DNA of 43,574 bases, from the IMG/VR virus record IMGVR_UViG_3300048597_000098, positions 1 to 43,574 of that record; one strand, 5' to 3'. Made by a program: the position numbers and the translations under genes. The notes under the pieces were generated by a model. The model was not told the DNA's origin. It saw only the letters and a program-made list of their open reading frames with translations, and ran no database searches. The stretch comes from a virus. Below are positions 15,442-23,866 of this stretch, one piece after another (within the stretch, counting starts at the first letter, position 1; each line of letters starts with the position of its first letter).

Positions 15442-15620
15442 TTCTTGTCCTCCCACAGGAACAGCGCGACGAAGATGGGAATGGCGATCCCGCGCATAAC
15501 GTCGGCAATGTCGGCACGATCAAGAGGCAGCGCGAACGACCAGGCGATAAGCCCGAGCGAGATGACCACGCCGGCAATCGTGGTGTGTTCGCCCAAGCGA
15601 GCCCGGATATACTTCATCAT
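15438..15620 (-). CDS. Small two-span membrane protein, holin candidate
   Basis: 60 residues with two hydrophobic segments (TTIAGVVISLGLIAWSFAL and MRGIAIPIFVALFLW) and charged ends (MMKYIRARLG, EDKK). Position between endolysin and spanins and the topology fit a class II holin or pinholin. A SAR endolysin upstream makes a pinholin particularly plausible. ATG at 15620 overlaps the endolysin stop. Confidence 0.65.
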   Translation of the reverse strand: MMKYIRARLGEHTTIAGVVISLGLIAWSFALPLDRADIADVMRGIAIPIFVALFLWEDKK

Positions 15621-16102
15621 GCCGCCACCCCCGTCAGACACAGCTTGCGTTCGTCGATCCGGCGATTGGTCAGACCGCGCACAACCCGCCCGCCGGCTCG
15701 GTTCCACAGCAGATAGGCGTCGCAGCCTTCCTTGAACTTGCCGGCGTTGAACCGTCGTGCGGCCGTCGAACGGCAGTAGGCATTGACGCCAATGTTGTAG
15801 GAGAGCAGCATTGCTGACGCGAGCATCTCGGGCTTCTGGCTGGCGAGAACCGGCGTGCAGCGCAGAACCCCCGCGCCGAAGTCCTGGTTGAGCGAGCGGA
15901 TCGCCATATCGCGGCACTCGGCCGGGGAATACTCGCGCATCTCGACCCGCGTTTCGCCGTAGCAAACCGTGGCGACGCCAACGATGTCCACGTAGGGCTT
16001 CGTCTCAAGCCCTTCCCACTTCTGGATATGGGGGAACGCAATTGCCGCGGCGATAGCCAGCGTGCCGGCGGCGCCTGCTGCGCGGGTGCGGTTCGTGGTC
16101 AC
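15617..16102 (-). CDS. SAR endolysin, glycoside hydrolase family 24 lysozyme
   Basis: 161 residues. The catalytic triad pattern E-x8-D-x5-T is exact: E30, D39 and T45 in KWEGLETKPYVDIVGVATVC. It cleaves peptidoglycan glycan strands as T4/P21-type lysozymes do. Residues 8-24 (AGAAGTLAIAAAIAF) form a weakly hydrophobic Ala/Gly-rich segment with no signal-peptidase site, typical of a signal-anchor-release domain, so export would use host Sec and activation would follow membrane depolarisation. GTG at 16102 overlaps the DUF3310 stop; GGAGAG lies upstream. Confidence 0.88.
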   Translation of the reverse strand: MTTNRTRAAGAAGTLAIAAAIAFPHIQKWEGLETKPYVDIVGVATVCYGETRVEMREYSPAECRDMAIRSLNQDFGAGVLRCTPVLASQKPEMLASAMLLSYNIGVNAYCRSTAARRFNAGKFKEGCDAYLLWNRAGGRVVRGLTNRRIDERKLCLTGVAA

Positions 16103-16308
16103 TTCCGGCTCTCCAACTCAATCAGCAGTTCGAGATAATGCTTGGCCTTCTCCAGATCCGCCGCGCCGCCTTTGGTGCGCCAGCGGGTCACATACTTGAC
16201 GACATTGCCCTCGCAGAAGCCGAGGTCATTGGCGTGAATGAACTCGACCGGCTGGATGGCGCGCTCTTTGTAGTGGTCGCCATTGACCTGCTTATCGAGC
16301 GCGCTCAT
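16099..16308 (-). CDS. DUF3310 protein
   Basis: 69 residues matching the phage DUF3310 family: VNGDHYKERAIQPVEFI at 8-24, then GNVVKYVTRWRTKGG and LEKAKHYLELLIEL. This family is often labelled nucleotide kinase-like in phage annotation, but its biochemical role is not settled. It is usually an early gene; here it sits in the late lysis block, directly upstream of the endolysin and coupled to it by overlap. ATG at 16308. Confidence 0.82.
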   Translation of the reverse strand: MSALDKQVNGDHYKERAIQPVEFIHANDLGFCEGNVVKYVTRWRTKGGAADLEKAKHYLELLIELESRK

Positions 16309-16460
16309 TTCCGGCCTTTCGCGTCGTTCAACTCCCACTCGACCATCTTGCGCTTGGGCGCGAACAGCCGGCGGATGTTGTCGGTTTCGCGGGCTATCAT
16401 AGCCGACTCGGCCTCATCGAGCAATCGCAGGGCTTCTTCGGCTTTTTCGAGACGTGTCAT
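16305..16460 (-). CDS. 51-residue helical protein
   Basis: 51 residues, highly charged and helical (MTRLEKAEEALRLLDEAESA, then RLFAPKRKMVEWELNDAKGR). ATG at 16460 overlaps the metallophosphoesterase stop and its own stop overlaps the DUF3310 start (ATGA at both junctions), which supports a real coupled gene. No family recognised. Confidence 0.6.
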   Translation of the reverse strand: MTRLEKAEEALRLLDEAESAMIARETDNIRRLFAPKRKMVEWELNDAKGRK

Positions 16461-17503
16461 AGACCGAGCCGGCTCCGCTTAAAGGTCAGGAACTCCGCGG
16501 CTTCTTGAACGTCGTCGAAAGCCCGGACTTTCGGCGCCATGCCAAGCCGCGGCGTGACGATGGTGACGACTGAGCGGCCATCGCGCTGTTCGGTAAACTG
16601 GCCCTTTAGCGCGTAATCGTCGCTGTCCTTGTAGCCTCTGGCGCGGATCATACACGCTCGCCGGCCGCCCGGCAGTTCGACATCGCCCATAGCAAAAGTG
16701 TGAATGTGGAACGCGGCGTAGATGTCGGCTTCTTCGTCCATCATGGCGGCGCGCTTGAGGCCGTGCAGTTCGTTGTAGATCGACGAGCCCTTGAAATTGT
16801 GCCTCGCCCATGCGGTTGCTACCCCGCCGCACGGCGAGACGATTTTCAGCTTGGCGTCCCAGTCCCGCATCAGCACGCGGTTGGTGTTCATGCCCTCAAA
16901 GATTCGCTTGCCGTAGTTCCAGGTGTCGTGGTTGCCGAGCAGCCAGATAAGCCAGTTGACGCCCAAATCTTTGAGCGCCCATTCAACCAGTTCCCATCCT
17001 TCCGACGCGGTGGCTGACTGTTCGGCATACAGGCGCTCCAGCTTGCCAACCCAATTGTTGATGCTGTCCCCGCCATTGGCGCCATACATGCCCTCGGTTG
17101 TGGCCACGGTGCGGGCGTCGCGCTCGAAGGCGTTGAGGTCGCAGAATGGGTCGTCAAGGTGAGGATCGCCGAACCAACAGATGCCGTATGGGCCGTCGAT
17201 AGGAACCCGGATTGTTTGCCACGCCTGCGCGCGGGCATGAGCGATGCGAAGCGCATTGCGCTGCTTCATTGTCGCTAGGCGCTCGGAGAATGGCAGGTCG
17301 GCCGGAGGAAGCGGCTCAATCATCGCCGCGTCGTCGGCATATGGGGCCACCGGGTCTAGACCCCCGGCGCGCTTGAGAACCTTCGTGACATAGTTGCGAT
17401 GGCAGCCAAGCAGGTCGGCAACTTTCGTCCGACTCTTGTGTTCTCCAAAGGCTTCAAGGATGGCTTCGTCGCTCGGCACGCTGTCCGTGTATTGATTACC
17501 CAC
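16457..17503 (-). CDS. Metallophosphoesterase with N-terminal HTH
   Basis: 348 residues. Residues about 10-48 form a Fis/homeodomain-like helix-turn-helix (EAFGEHKSRTKVADLLG, then CHRNYVTKVLKRAGG). Residues 105-300 are a calcineurin-like phosphoesterase: D113-x-H115 (GDPHLDD), G145-D146, GNHD at 190-193, H235, and H266-x-H268. All metal ligands look present, so it should be an active phosphodiesterase or phosphatase on nucleic acid or nucleotides. Its place between ejection proteins and endolysin is unusual. GTG at 17503. Confidence 0.85.
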   Translation of the reverse strand: MGNQYTDSVPSDEAILEAFGEHKSRTKVADLLGCHRNYVTKVLKRAGGLDPVAPYADDAAMIEPLPPADLPFSERLATMKQRNALRIAHARAQAWQTIRVPIDGPYGICWFGDPHLDDPFCDLNAFERDARTVATTEGMYGANGGDSINNWVGKLERLYAEQSATASEGWELVEWALKDLGVNWLIWLLGNHDTWNYGKRIFEGMNTNRVLMRDWDAKLKIVSPCGGVATAWARHNFKGSSIYNELHGLKRAAMMDEEADIYAAFHIHTFAMGDVELPGGRRACMIRARGYKDSDDYALKGQFTEQRDGRSVVTIVTPRLGMAPKVRAFDDVQEAAEFLTFKRSRLGL

Positions 17504-17506
17504 GGG

Positions 17507-17770
17507 CTATTTCCAATGCGCTAGGAACCAGTTAAGCCAAGCCATACCTATGGCGCCTAGTCCGGTCAAGGCAAAACCCAAGAGTTTGCCTGTGCGCTTC
17601 CATGTCGCAAGTTGCTCGGCGTGGCCGCCATCGCCGTGAACAGTCTCGTCGATCTTGTCGATCTTTTCTTCCATGCGTTCTTGGTTTTTGAGCACGGCTT
17701 CCATTCGCTCCGTCAGCATGGCGACTGCGGCGATTATTTCCTCGTGGCGAACGGCAGGCTGGCCAGTCAT
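17507..17770 (-). CDS. Coiled-coil plus C-terminal membrane span protein
   Basis: 87 residues. Residues 8-50 are a charged coiled coil (VAMLTERMEAVLKNQERMEE, then KIDKIDETV); residues 66-83 are a single membrane span (GFALTGLGAIGMAWLNWF). This topology resembles XhlA-type holin-associated proteins, so it may be part of the lysis system. ATG at 17770 overlaps the preceding stop. Confidence 0.7.
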   Translation of the reverse strand: MTGQPAVRHEEIIAAVAMLTERMEAVLKNQERMEEKIDKIDETVHGDGGHAEQLATWKRTGKLLGFALTGLGAIGMAWLNWFLAHWK

Positions 17771-17928
17771 GCTTTCCACTCGACGTTGCAGGTTTCGCGC
17801 CACGGCTGGCACTTCTTGGGCGGGTTGACCTTCTTCGCCACCGCGTCAAATGACGCGAGCGCCAGCACCAGAAGGCACGCCAGCGCGACAAAGAAAATGG
17901 CCAGAAGCAGCCGGATGGTTACGGTCAT
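17767..17928 (-). CDS. 53-residue membrane-anchored or exported protein
   Basis: 53 residues: a strong hydrophobic N-terminus (MTVTIRLLLAIFFVALACLL, VLALASF) and a short polar tail with two cysteines (KKCQPWRETC). ATG at 17928 overlaps the ejection protein stop, and its own stop overlaps the next start (ATGA). It may be a membrane peptide of the lysis or injection machinery; family unknown. Confidence 0.62.
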   Translation of the reverse strand: MTVTIRLLLAIFFVALACLLVLALASFDAVAKKVNPPKKCQPWRETCNVEWKA

Positions 17929-19835
17929 TGGGGCGGCTTCCGGTCAGCGGTCGCCAGTGTGTTCGCCGTGCTGATAAAGGCCCCCTGCACGAGTTCCCGC
18001 ACACCATTGCGCGGAAGCCCTGCACGTTCGAGAAGTTCAATAGCTCGGTCGCGACGACCCGGCTCAAGCAGATCCTCCGCAAGACGGTTGGCGGCACCGC
18101 GACCTACGCCAAGGCGCGCGATAAGGCTGTTGGCCATCGACGCCTTGAACGCGCCACCCGCTCCGAACCCGAGGCCGATAATCGCGTCCGTCATGCCTTC
18201 GACATTGTTGAGGATCGAATCCATCTTTTCAGGCGGGATGCGAGCCATCGCGCCAAGGCTGTCGATGGCCTGCCGCTGCGCCGTGGCGAACGCAATGAGG
18301 TCGTCGGCTTCCTGCGCCGGCAGAGCCGCCCGAAGCTGGTCTTGAAAAGCCGGATTGGTCTGCAACTCGCGGGCGAGAGCGTAAGACTCGCGCGGGTTGC
18401 CCGCAGCGCGGTCAATCAGGGCCGAGCGCGTCCCCGGAGCGACGCCAGGAGCCTGTGCCGGGCGAAGGTTGGCAATCGTATCGACCACTTCGCCCGAGCG
18501 CGTGCCGGGCGTGCCTGCCTGCCGACCAACTTCGGTGCCTTCGGTAAAAGCCCGGTTGGCCGCGCTGACTGCGCGGGCCTGGTTCAACGCTGGCGCCACG
18601 TTGCCGATGATGGCGTCCAGTTCGGCAACGATGTCCTCGTATGCCCGGCCCGAGTTGGTGCGCTCTTTGTTGAAACGGTCGAGAGCCCGGCGAATCGTCA
18701 CGAGGTCGCCGCCGGTCAGCGCGTTCTGTTCAAACCGTTCGCTGATTTTGTCGCGGGTCGCCTTGGGGAGAGTGACATACGGGAGGATTTCAGTTTCCAG
18801 AACCGCGCGATCCACGCCAACGATAGGGAACGTCGTGTTTTCCACCGCGCCATAGTTCAAGCGGTCATCGGCTTTGCGGATGGCTTTGGCGCGTTCCGGG
18901 CCGATAGCTGCACCGCCCGCGCTGGCCTGCGACGAGAGTTCGGACGGCAAACTGGTCAGGTCGGCTTCCTGCATAGCCAGAACACGCGCACGAGCGTCGC
19001 GCGAACGGCTGACCGGCACAGTAAACCTCTGGGCTTCGTCGGGCGTCAGGATGTCCGAGAGGCGCGCACCGCGACCTGTGGCCCGCTGAAAGTCAGCCGC
19101 GCGGGCTCGCAACGCAGCATAATCAAGACCAGAAGCCCGAATAGCATCGTCGGCCGCGGTCTGGTCGATTGCGCCATTGATACGGCGGCCGAGGGGCAGC
19201 GGCGTGGCCTGCACAACCCGGCGTGCCAGAGCCGCGACAGGTGCCGCTGCGCTGCCAACAACCGCGCCGATAAGCGCGTCCTCACCAAGAGTGTCCGTGC
19301 GGTTGTCCGGGCCGTTGGCGCCGGAACCCGAAATTGCGTTCATGGCCGCGCCGGTTCCCGCGCCAACAAGCATCTGTCTCGGTATGCCCGCGACCCGTCC
19401 GGCAATTCCGGCCGGCACAAGCATACCGCCCAAAATCCCCAGCACTTCGCCAGTCGCGCGAGCGTTCGGGTCGTCAGCAGCGCGCAAAGCGGCGTTCTCG
19501 GCCATAAGCTGATCATACTCAGGCCCGGAAATCGCGCCGGCTTCGATGGCCGAACCGATTTCGTCGGCGTAATTGAGCAGCATCGTGTCGCCAAAGCCGC
19601 GCAATGCCGCCATTGTATCGGGACGGCGTTGGGCTTCGGGCAAAGCGTTCACGTCCACGCGAAGCGGTTGCGAGGGCGGCTCGCTGGCCGAAGGAATTTC
19701 CGCAGTCGTGACTGGCTCAACCCCACCGAACTGTTGCGCGGCGAACGCGGCTACCTGTTCATCGGTGGCGTCATCCGGGCCTTCGATGTCGTAGATGGTG
19801 CCGTCCGGCGCTTGAACAGAGTAGATGGTCGGCAT
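17925..19835 (-). CDS. Probable ejection / internal virion protein (large)
   Basis: 636 residues, predicted soluble with long helices and Ala/Gly-rich hydrophobic stretches. It starts with a small domain frequent in phage injected proteins (MPTIYSVQAPDGTIYDIEGP, then DDATDEQVAAFAAQQFGG). A glycine-rich membrane-active-looking region (VLGILGGMLVPAGIAGRVAG) near residues 150-170 fits a protein that enters the cell envelope. It takes the position of P22 ejection genes after the tail genes. Identity with a specific P22 protein (gp16/gp20) cannot be shown by eye. Confidence 0.6.
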   Translation of the reverse strand: MPTIYSVQAPDGTIYDIEGPDDATDEQVAAFAAQQFGGVEPVTTAEIPSASEPPSQPLRVDVNALPEAQRRPDTMAALRGFGDTMLLNYADEIGSAIEAGAISGPEYDQLMAENAALRAADDPNARATGEVLGILGGMLVPAGIAGRVAGIPRQMLVGAGTGAAMNAISGSGANGPDNRTDTLGEDALIGAVVGSAAAPVAALARRVVQATPLPLGRRINGAIDQTAADDAIRASGLDYAALRARAADFQRATGRGARLSDILTPDEAQRFTVPVSRSRDARARVLAMQEADLTSLPSELSSQASAGGAAIGPERAKAIRKADDRLNYGAVENTTFPIVGVDRAVLETEILPYVTLPKATRDKISERFEQNALTGGDLVTIRRALDRFNKERTNSGRAYEDIVAELDAIIGNVAPALNQARAVSAANRAFTEGTEVGRQAGTPGTRSGEVVDTIANLRPAQAPGVAPGTRSALIDRAAGNPRESYALARELQTNPAFQDQLRAALPAQEADDLIAFATAQRQAIDSLGAMARIPPEKMDSILNNVEGMTDAIIGLGFGAGGAFKASMANSLIARLGVGRGAANRLAEDLLEPGRRDRAIELLERAGLPRNGVRELVQGAFISTANTLATADRKPPQ

Positions 19836-21031
19836 TACTGCGGCTTCCGCTTTCCGACGACCTTGAAGCCGCCAGAAGCAGCCGGAGCCGGTGCAGCCGC
19901 AGGACGACCTCCACCACCAAGATAGCGACGCTCGATGGCGTCGAGGGTGGCTGACACGGCTTCAAAGCTGCGGGTCGGGTTCGTGACCTGATCCTGCAAC
20001 AGGCGCATTTCAGGAATGGAGTTCACCTGTGCGGCGGTCATGCCGGTGGCCTGCTTGACCTGCTGCATGAGCGCGGGCAGCGCCGAAGCAAGCTGGTCGC
20101 GGATAGTCTGCGCTTCCGTGCCGAGCGCGCCGCTGACCAACTGGCCTACGTCCGAATTGGCAGCGCGTGCGCGGAGATTGGCGACTACCCCCGCTTTCGG
20201 GCTGACCATGCCGCCTTCTCGGTTGAGTTGTTCGTAGAGCGAGCGGATGTCCTGAATCGTGCTGCCCAACGCGCCACCCTTTGCGGGCGAGGCCGAAGCC
20301 GTTGTGACCTTTCCGGTGGCCAAGAACTCGGCATACGCTTGGTCGCCAAGGCGCTGGCGGATGGCTTCGGCGCGACGCTCAAACGCCGACATTTCGGGAG
20401 CGCCGCCGGAAGCAGCAGGCGGAGCCGCCATGACCACATTGGGGTTGCGGGGGTCCGAAGCGTCCACGAGGCCAACGCCCGGAACCGACCGGAGAACCGG
20501 AGCCGGCGCACCTCGCACCATATCCCGAGCCTGCGCCAGAGCTTCCTGCGGCGACAAACCTTGGTCTTGCAAAGCGCGCACCGTATATTGAAAATCCGAA
20601 ACGCTACCGGGGTTCTGCGGCTTCGGCGTCAGTTCCGTGACCGCCTTGAAATACTCGACCGGCGCGATAGTGGCGAACCGCTTGGTGGCTTCGGGGTCGT
20701 TCGGGTTCAGCAGAAAGTTTGCGAACGCGCTTTCCTTTTCCCGGCCGAGTTCTTCTTCCTGCTGCGCCTGAAAGTCGCGTTCCTGCTGACGCAACGAAGC
20801 GGCATACATCGGCTCACCCCCGCCGAGAACGGTCAGAATGTCGGCAATCGTGCCGACTGTGTTGCGAACGCCCTTGGGCTTCTGAAACGTCGCGCGCTGT
20901 TGCGGCATGACCTGAGAAGCCGCAGCGGGCGGCGTGCGGCCGGCAAGCGCGTTGGCTTCCGGGGTCAGCAGCGGGTCATAGGCGTTTGGCACCTGCGCGC
21001 CGCCCATTAGGATGCTGGCAAAGCCCGCCAT
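19835..21031 (-). CDS. Probable ejection / internal virion protein
   Basis: About 398 residues, low in Cys, rich in Ala, Gln and Pro, with long helical segments (SLRQQERDFQAQQEEELGRE; LYEQLNREGG) and a Pro/Ala linker before the basic C-terminus (VVGKRKPQ). This composition is usual for phage proteins ejected with DNA. Start is taken as ATG 21031, overlapping the upstream stop by one base; GTG 21034 is an alternative. Specific function is inferred from position. Confidence 0.55.
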   Translation of the reverse strand: MAGFASILMGGAQVPNAYDPLLTPEANALAGRTPPAAASQVMPQQRATFQKPKGVRNTVGTIADILTVLGGGEPMYAASLRQQERDFQAQQEEELGREKESAFANFLLNPNDPEATKRFATIAPVEYFKAVTELTPKPQNPGSVSDFQYTVRALQDQGLSPQEALAQARDMVRGAPAPVLRSVPGVGLVDASDPRNPNVVMAAPPAASGGAPEMSAFERRAEAIRQRLGDQAYAEFLATGKVTTASASPAKGGALGSTIQDIRSLYEQLNREGGMVSPKAGVVANLRARAANSDVGQLVSGALGTEAQTIRDQLASALPALMQQVKQATGMTAAQVNSIPEMRLLQDQVTNPTRSFEAVSATLDAIERRYLGGGGRPAAAPAPAASGGFKVVGKRKPQ

Positions 21032-21699
21032 CACAGCGCCTCGTAAACGACGGTGGCGAAACCCTTAATCGTCGGGCCAAGCGCGTGCGGTCGCAATTCA
21101 GCGACTTCATCGGCCATGACGCCAACGGTAGGCTTGTCGTCCCACTTGTAGCGGAACGAGTAGATACCGAGACCGTCCGGTTCGCGCTCCAGCAGAACGA
21201 TGTCGTCTTTGAGGCGACGGTCTGACGCTGCTGCGGCCAAGCCGATAGCCTGACCGAGTTGCTTGCCAAAGCCCTCCTGCGCGCCGCGCTGCACCTGGCC
21301 AGCGCCCGCGATGGTGTTCAGCACATTCTGGCCTCCGCCAAGCTGCGCCTGCGAGACGTTCATGCGCTGGCCGAGCCAGTTAGCGAAGTTCTGCTGCGCC
21401 AACTGGCCACCGCGATCCGCCAGACCGCGCACAGTCGAGCCCGACGCCAGCAAACCGCGTGCGGCGTTGGAGCCGGTCACGCCGCGCATGGCCTCGTCAA
21501 AAATGTTGTTGTAGCCTGTCGAAGCCGTGTATTCGCTGAAACCTTGGCCGCTGTCTCGACCGCTCAGAATGTCGGCAAGGCTATTAAGCCCGCGCTGACC
21601 TCCGGTGATTAGATCACGAGCAACCGGTGTGTAGGTTCTGGAAATCATCGGATAAGCAAGGTTCTTGCTTTCCGCTGGCTTGCCCTTGAGGAAACTCAT
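21031..21699 (-). CDS. Virion protein with C-terminal S74-type intramolecular chaperone
   Basis: 222 residues. The last ~60 residues match the intramolecular chaperone of endosialidase (peptidase S74): SDRRLKDDI, then YSFRYKWDD, then GVMADEVAELRPHAL. The Ser and Lys of SDRRLK are the usual self-cleavage dyad. The N-terminal 150 residues are glycine-, glutamine- and asparagine-rich and presumably trimerise. Usually this chaperone ends tail spikes, so here it may assemble a small tail or injection component. ATG at 21699 lies 86 bases inside the upstream gene. Confidence 0.7.
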   Translation of the reverse strand: MSFLKGKPAESKNLAYPMISRTYTPVARDLITGGQRGLNSLADILSGRDSGQGFSEYTASTGYNNIFDEAMRGVTGSNAARGLLASGSTVRGLADRGGQLAQQNFANWLGQRMNVSQAQLGGGQNVLNTIAGAGQVQRGAQEGFGKQLGQAIGLAAAASDRRLKDDIVLLEREPDGLGIYSFRYKWDDKPTVGVMADEVAELRPHALGPTIKGFATVVYEAL

Positions 21700-22108
21700 G
21701 CCGCGCCTCAAAATCTTGGCGAGTCATCGAGAAAACCTCGAAATCGCCGTATTCTGGTGAAGTGATAATCCCTTGGGATCGGCCACCGACCTGTCGGGAA
21801 AACCATCGAGCGGCGCGCTTGTGCGCGGGCGTATGTCCTACGACAACGCGGGCACCTTCTTCTTCGTATAGATGGCGTAGAAAGTCAATACCTACGCGCA
21901 GGGCAGTTCTGCCGCGGTCGCGCAGCAACCAATGGATTTCAAAGGTCTTGTCGGCCCATTCGGTTGCGAGAAAGATGTTGCTGCCATCTGTCAGCACAAG
22001 GGCCTTTTCGCACCATTCGGCAGCGTCGAACTGCGGCCCGAGAAGATCGGCCATGTCGGGTTCTGCCAGCCGGGCTTCCAGTTCCTCGACTGTGGCCTGG
22101 CGAATCAC
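21614..22108 (-). CDS. GNAT acetyltransferase-like protein
   Basis: 164 residues from GTG 22108, which overlaps the fibre stop (GTGA). The pattern VIRQATVEELEARL ... EIHWLLRDRGRTALRVGIDF ... VVVGHTPAHKRAARWFSRQV resembles phage GNAT-like proteins, including the small T7 gp13 group associated with internal virion protein assembly. Acetyl-CoA binding residues are not obvious, so it may be structural only. Its 3' end overlaps the S74-chaperone gene by 86 bases in another frame. Confidence 0.6.
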   Translation of the reverse strand: MIRQATVEELEARLAEPDMADLLGPQFDAAEWCEKALVLTDGSNIFLATEWADKTFEIHWLLRDRGRTALRVGIDFLRHLYEEEGARVVVGHTPAHKRAARWFSRQVGGRSQGIITSPEYGDFEVFSMTRQDFEARHEFPQGQASGKQEPCLSDDFQNLHTGCS

Positions 22109-23475
22109 GACAGCGCGATGTCCGGCGGGTTGCTGGCGTCGATTCGCCAATAGGGGACAAGGGCAAAATGGGTGTTGCCTGCCCCACTGGCGCACCCTGC
22201 CCAGAACCCAACTTGGTCGAGAGAACCACCCGCAAGCGTCAAATACGCCCCTAGGGTTGTTCCTGCGAAAGTCCCCCAATTCGCACCGTCAAGGCTGTAG
22301 TAAGGTGTGACCGCGCCGCCGGCTGCGACATGGACAGCCAGATAGAAGCTGGTGAACACGCGGGTCACGCCAGAGCCCAACGCTTGCGACGAAACAGAGC
22401 CGGCGAAAGCGTTAACATCCGTCCAGTTCTGGAGATACACGGTTTCGTCGGCGCCGTTGCGGTAGATCATCAGACAGCGCCCGTTAGACGAGTTCCGCAA
22501 ACAGATGCCCGAAAAGAACTCTGCGGTAGAGCCTTGCCGAAAGCCGGTGAACCGGACGGTCGCGGTGAACGGCAAACTAGGCGTGGTTTGCAGGGACGCA
22601 GCGGCCCGGCCGGAAGCCCCGGCGTCAACGCGAAACCTCAGACCCTTTCCGGCTGCCGTGGTTTTTGTGAGCGTGGCGGTTGCCGCAACTACATCAGTAG
22701 GCAACCCGGATGTGGTCGGGGGATTATAGGCGAACTCTCCGAAAGCTGTGCCGCCGGAAGCCCCAGGGATCGTGATAATGGCTTCGCCGCTGCCAGCGTC
22801 GGTAACGGTCACGCCGGCACCGGCAAAATTCAGGCCCGTTGCAGATGCGACAACGGTCGTCCCCTCGTCCTCGACACGAATTGACCCGCCGCTCGAACCA
22901 TTGGCCGCTGCGGTCAAACGACCTTGCGCGTCAACCGTAATGTTCGCATTGGTGTAGGAACCCGGAGTAACGGCGGTGTTGGCAAGACCAATCGTGCCGC
23001 TGATATTGATTGTCCCGCCGGTCAGCCCGGTGCCGGCGGTAATGCCCGTAACCGTGCCTGAACCCGCAGCGGTAGCCCAAGAAGTCGTCGAACCATTCGT
23101 GGTCAGAAACTTCCCGCTCTGGCCGGTCTGAGACGGCACGAGAGCGTTGAACGCTGCTGTTGCGGTCGTCTGGCCAGTGCCGCCGTTGGCGATAGCCAGC
23201 GTGCCGCCAAGTGTGATCGTGCCGCTTGTGGTAATCGGGCTCCCCGTGACCGACAAGCCCGTTGTGCCACCCGAAACGGCCACGCTAGTTACCGTGCCGC
23301 TACCGCCGCCCCCGCCACCTACTGCGACCCAGGCCGTGCCATCCCAAACAGACAGGACATCGGTATCGGTGGCATAATAGAACGGGCTCACGCCTGACGC
23401 GACGTTTGGCGTCACCGGACGCGCAGCCGCAAGACCGTTGCCGATGTAGTCCTTGATGAGCGCGGAAAAAGCCAT
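22105..23475 (-). CDS. Tail fibre protein
   Basis: 456 residues. Residues about 45-200 are Gly/Thr/Ser-rich beta-repeat sequence including IANGGTGQTTATAAFNAL, a hallmark of phage fibres, and GTVTGITAGTGLTGGTINI. The C-terminal ~200 residues (VDAGASGRAAASLQTTPSLP ... YLQNWTDVNAFAG ... YYSLDGANWGTFAG) look like a concanavalin-like beta-sandwich that could bind host sugars. It is likely the receptor-binding fibre. ATG at 23475. Confidence 0.78.
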   Translation of the reverse strand: MAFSALIKDYIGNGLAAARPVTPNVASGVSPFYYATDTDVLSVWDGTAWVAVGGGGGGSGTVTSVAVSGGTTGLSVTGSPITTSGTITLGGTLAIANGGTGQTTATAAFNALVPSQTGQSGKFLTTNGSTTSWATAAGSGTVTGITAGTGLTGGTINISGTIGLANTAVTPGSYTNANITVDAQGRLTAAANGSSGGSIRVEDEGTTVVASATGLNFAGAGVTVTDAGSGEAIITIPGASGGTAFGEFAYNPPTTSGLPTDVVAATATLTKTTAAGKGLRFRVDAGASGRAAASLQTTPSLPFTATVRFTGFRQGSTAEFFSGICLRNSSNGRCLMIYRNGADETVYLQNWTDVNAFAGSVSSQALGSGVTRVFTSFYLAVHVAAGGAVTPYYSLDGANWGTFAGTTLGAYLTLAGGSLDQVGFWAGCASGAGNTHFALVPYWRIDASNPPDIALS

Positions 23476-23479
23476 CGTC

Positions 23480-23866
23480 CTACCCTATCTGAACCATGAT
23501 GCACTGGCCGTCGCCGGTTGCCACCAGTTCTGGACCCGGTGTAGCGCCCGTCACGAGCGGCGCGTAAACGGCGTTGGCCGGGCTCGGCAACCAGTCCATA
23601 GCATAGTTGCCGGGGCCAGTCTTGGTAAGAACTTCGCCCGTGTCGCCCCCCGGAGGGACAGCCGACGCCTGCAAGCCATCGACCTCTGTCGCCACGAAGT
23701 CGATCTGGTTTTGGAGCGCCGTCAGGTCGGTAGTCGCGCTCGATTCGTTGCTGTTGAGCTTTTGGAGAAGCTGGATGAACTGCAACGTCGGCATACCCGT
23801 TTCCGGGTTTACGATGGGGGTCTGATAGTTGAGCGGCGCTACGTTCTGGCGCGGAGGAATCGTCAT
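23480..23866 (-). CDS. Tail needle/fibre-adaptor-like protein
   Basis: 128 residues. The N-terminal pattern NPETGMPTLQFIQLLQKLNS, followed by a heptad-like helix (LTALQNQIDFVATEVDGLQA) and a Gly/Thr-rich end (GEVLTKTGPGNYAMDW), is common in short phage proteins next to fibre genes. It may be a trimeric coiled-coil needle or fibre connector; position after the gp10-like genes would match P22 gp26, though sequence identity is not shown. Confidence 0.55.
   Translation of the reverse strand: MTIPPRQNVAPLNYQTPIVNPETGMPTLQFIQLLQKLNSNESSATTDLTALQNQIDFVATEVDGLQASAVPPGGDTGEVLTKTGPGNYAMDWLPSPANAVYAPLVTGATPGPELVATGDGQCIMVQIG

Noticed and set aside
17850-19925. 691-codon open frame on the plus strand
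   Set aside because: It is antisense to the ejection protein gene, has very Arg/Ala-rich composition typical of mirror frames in GC-rich DNA, and no ribosome-binding site.
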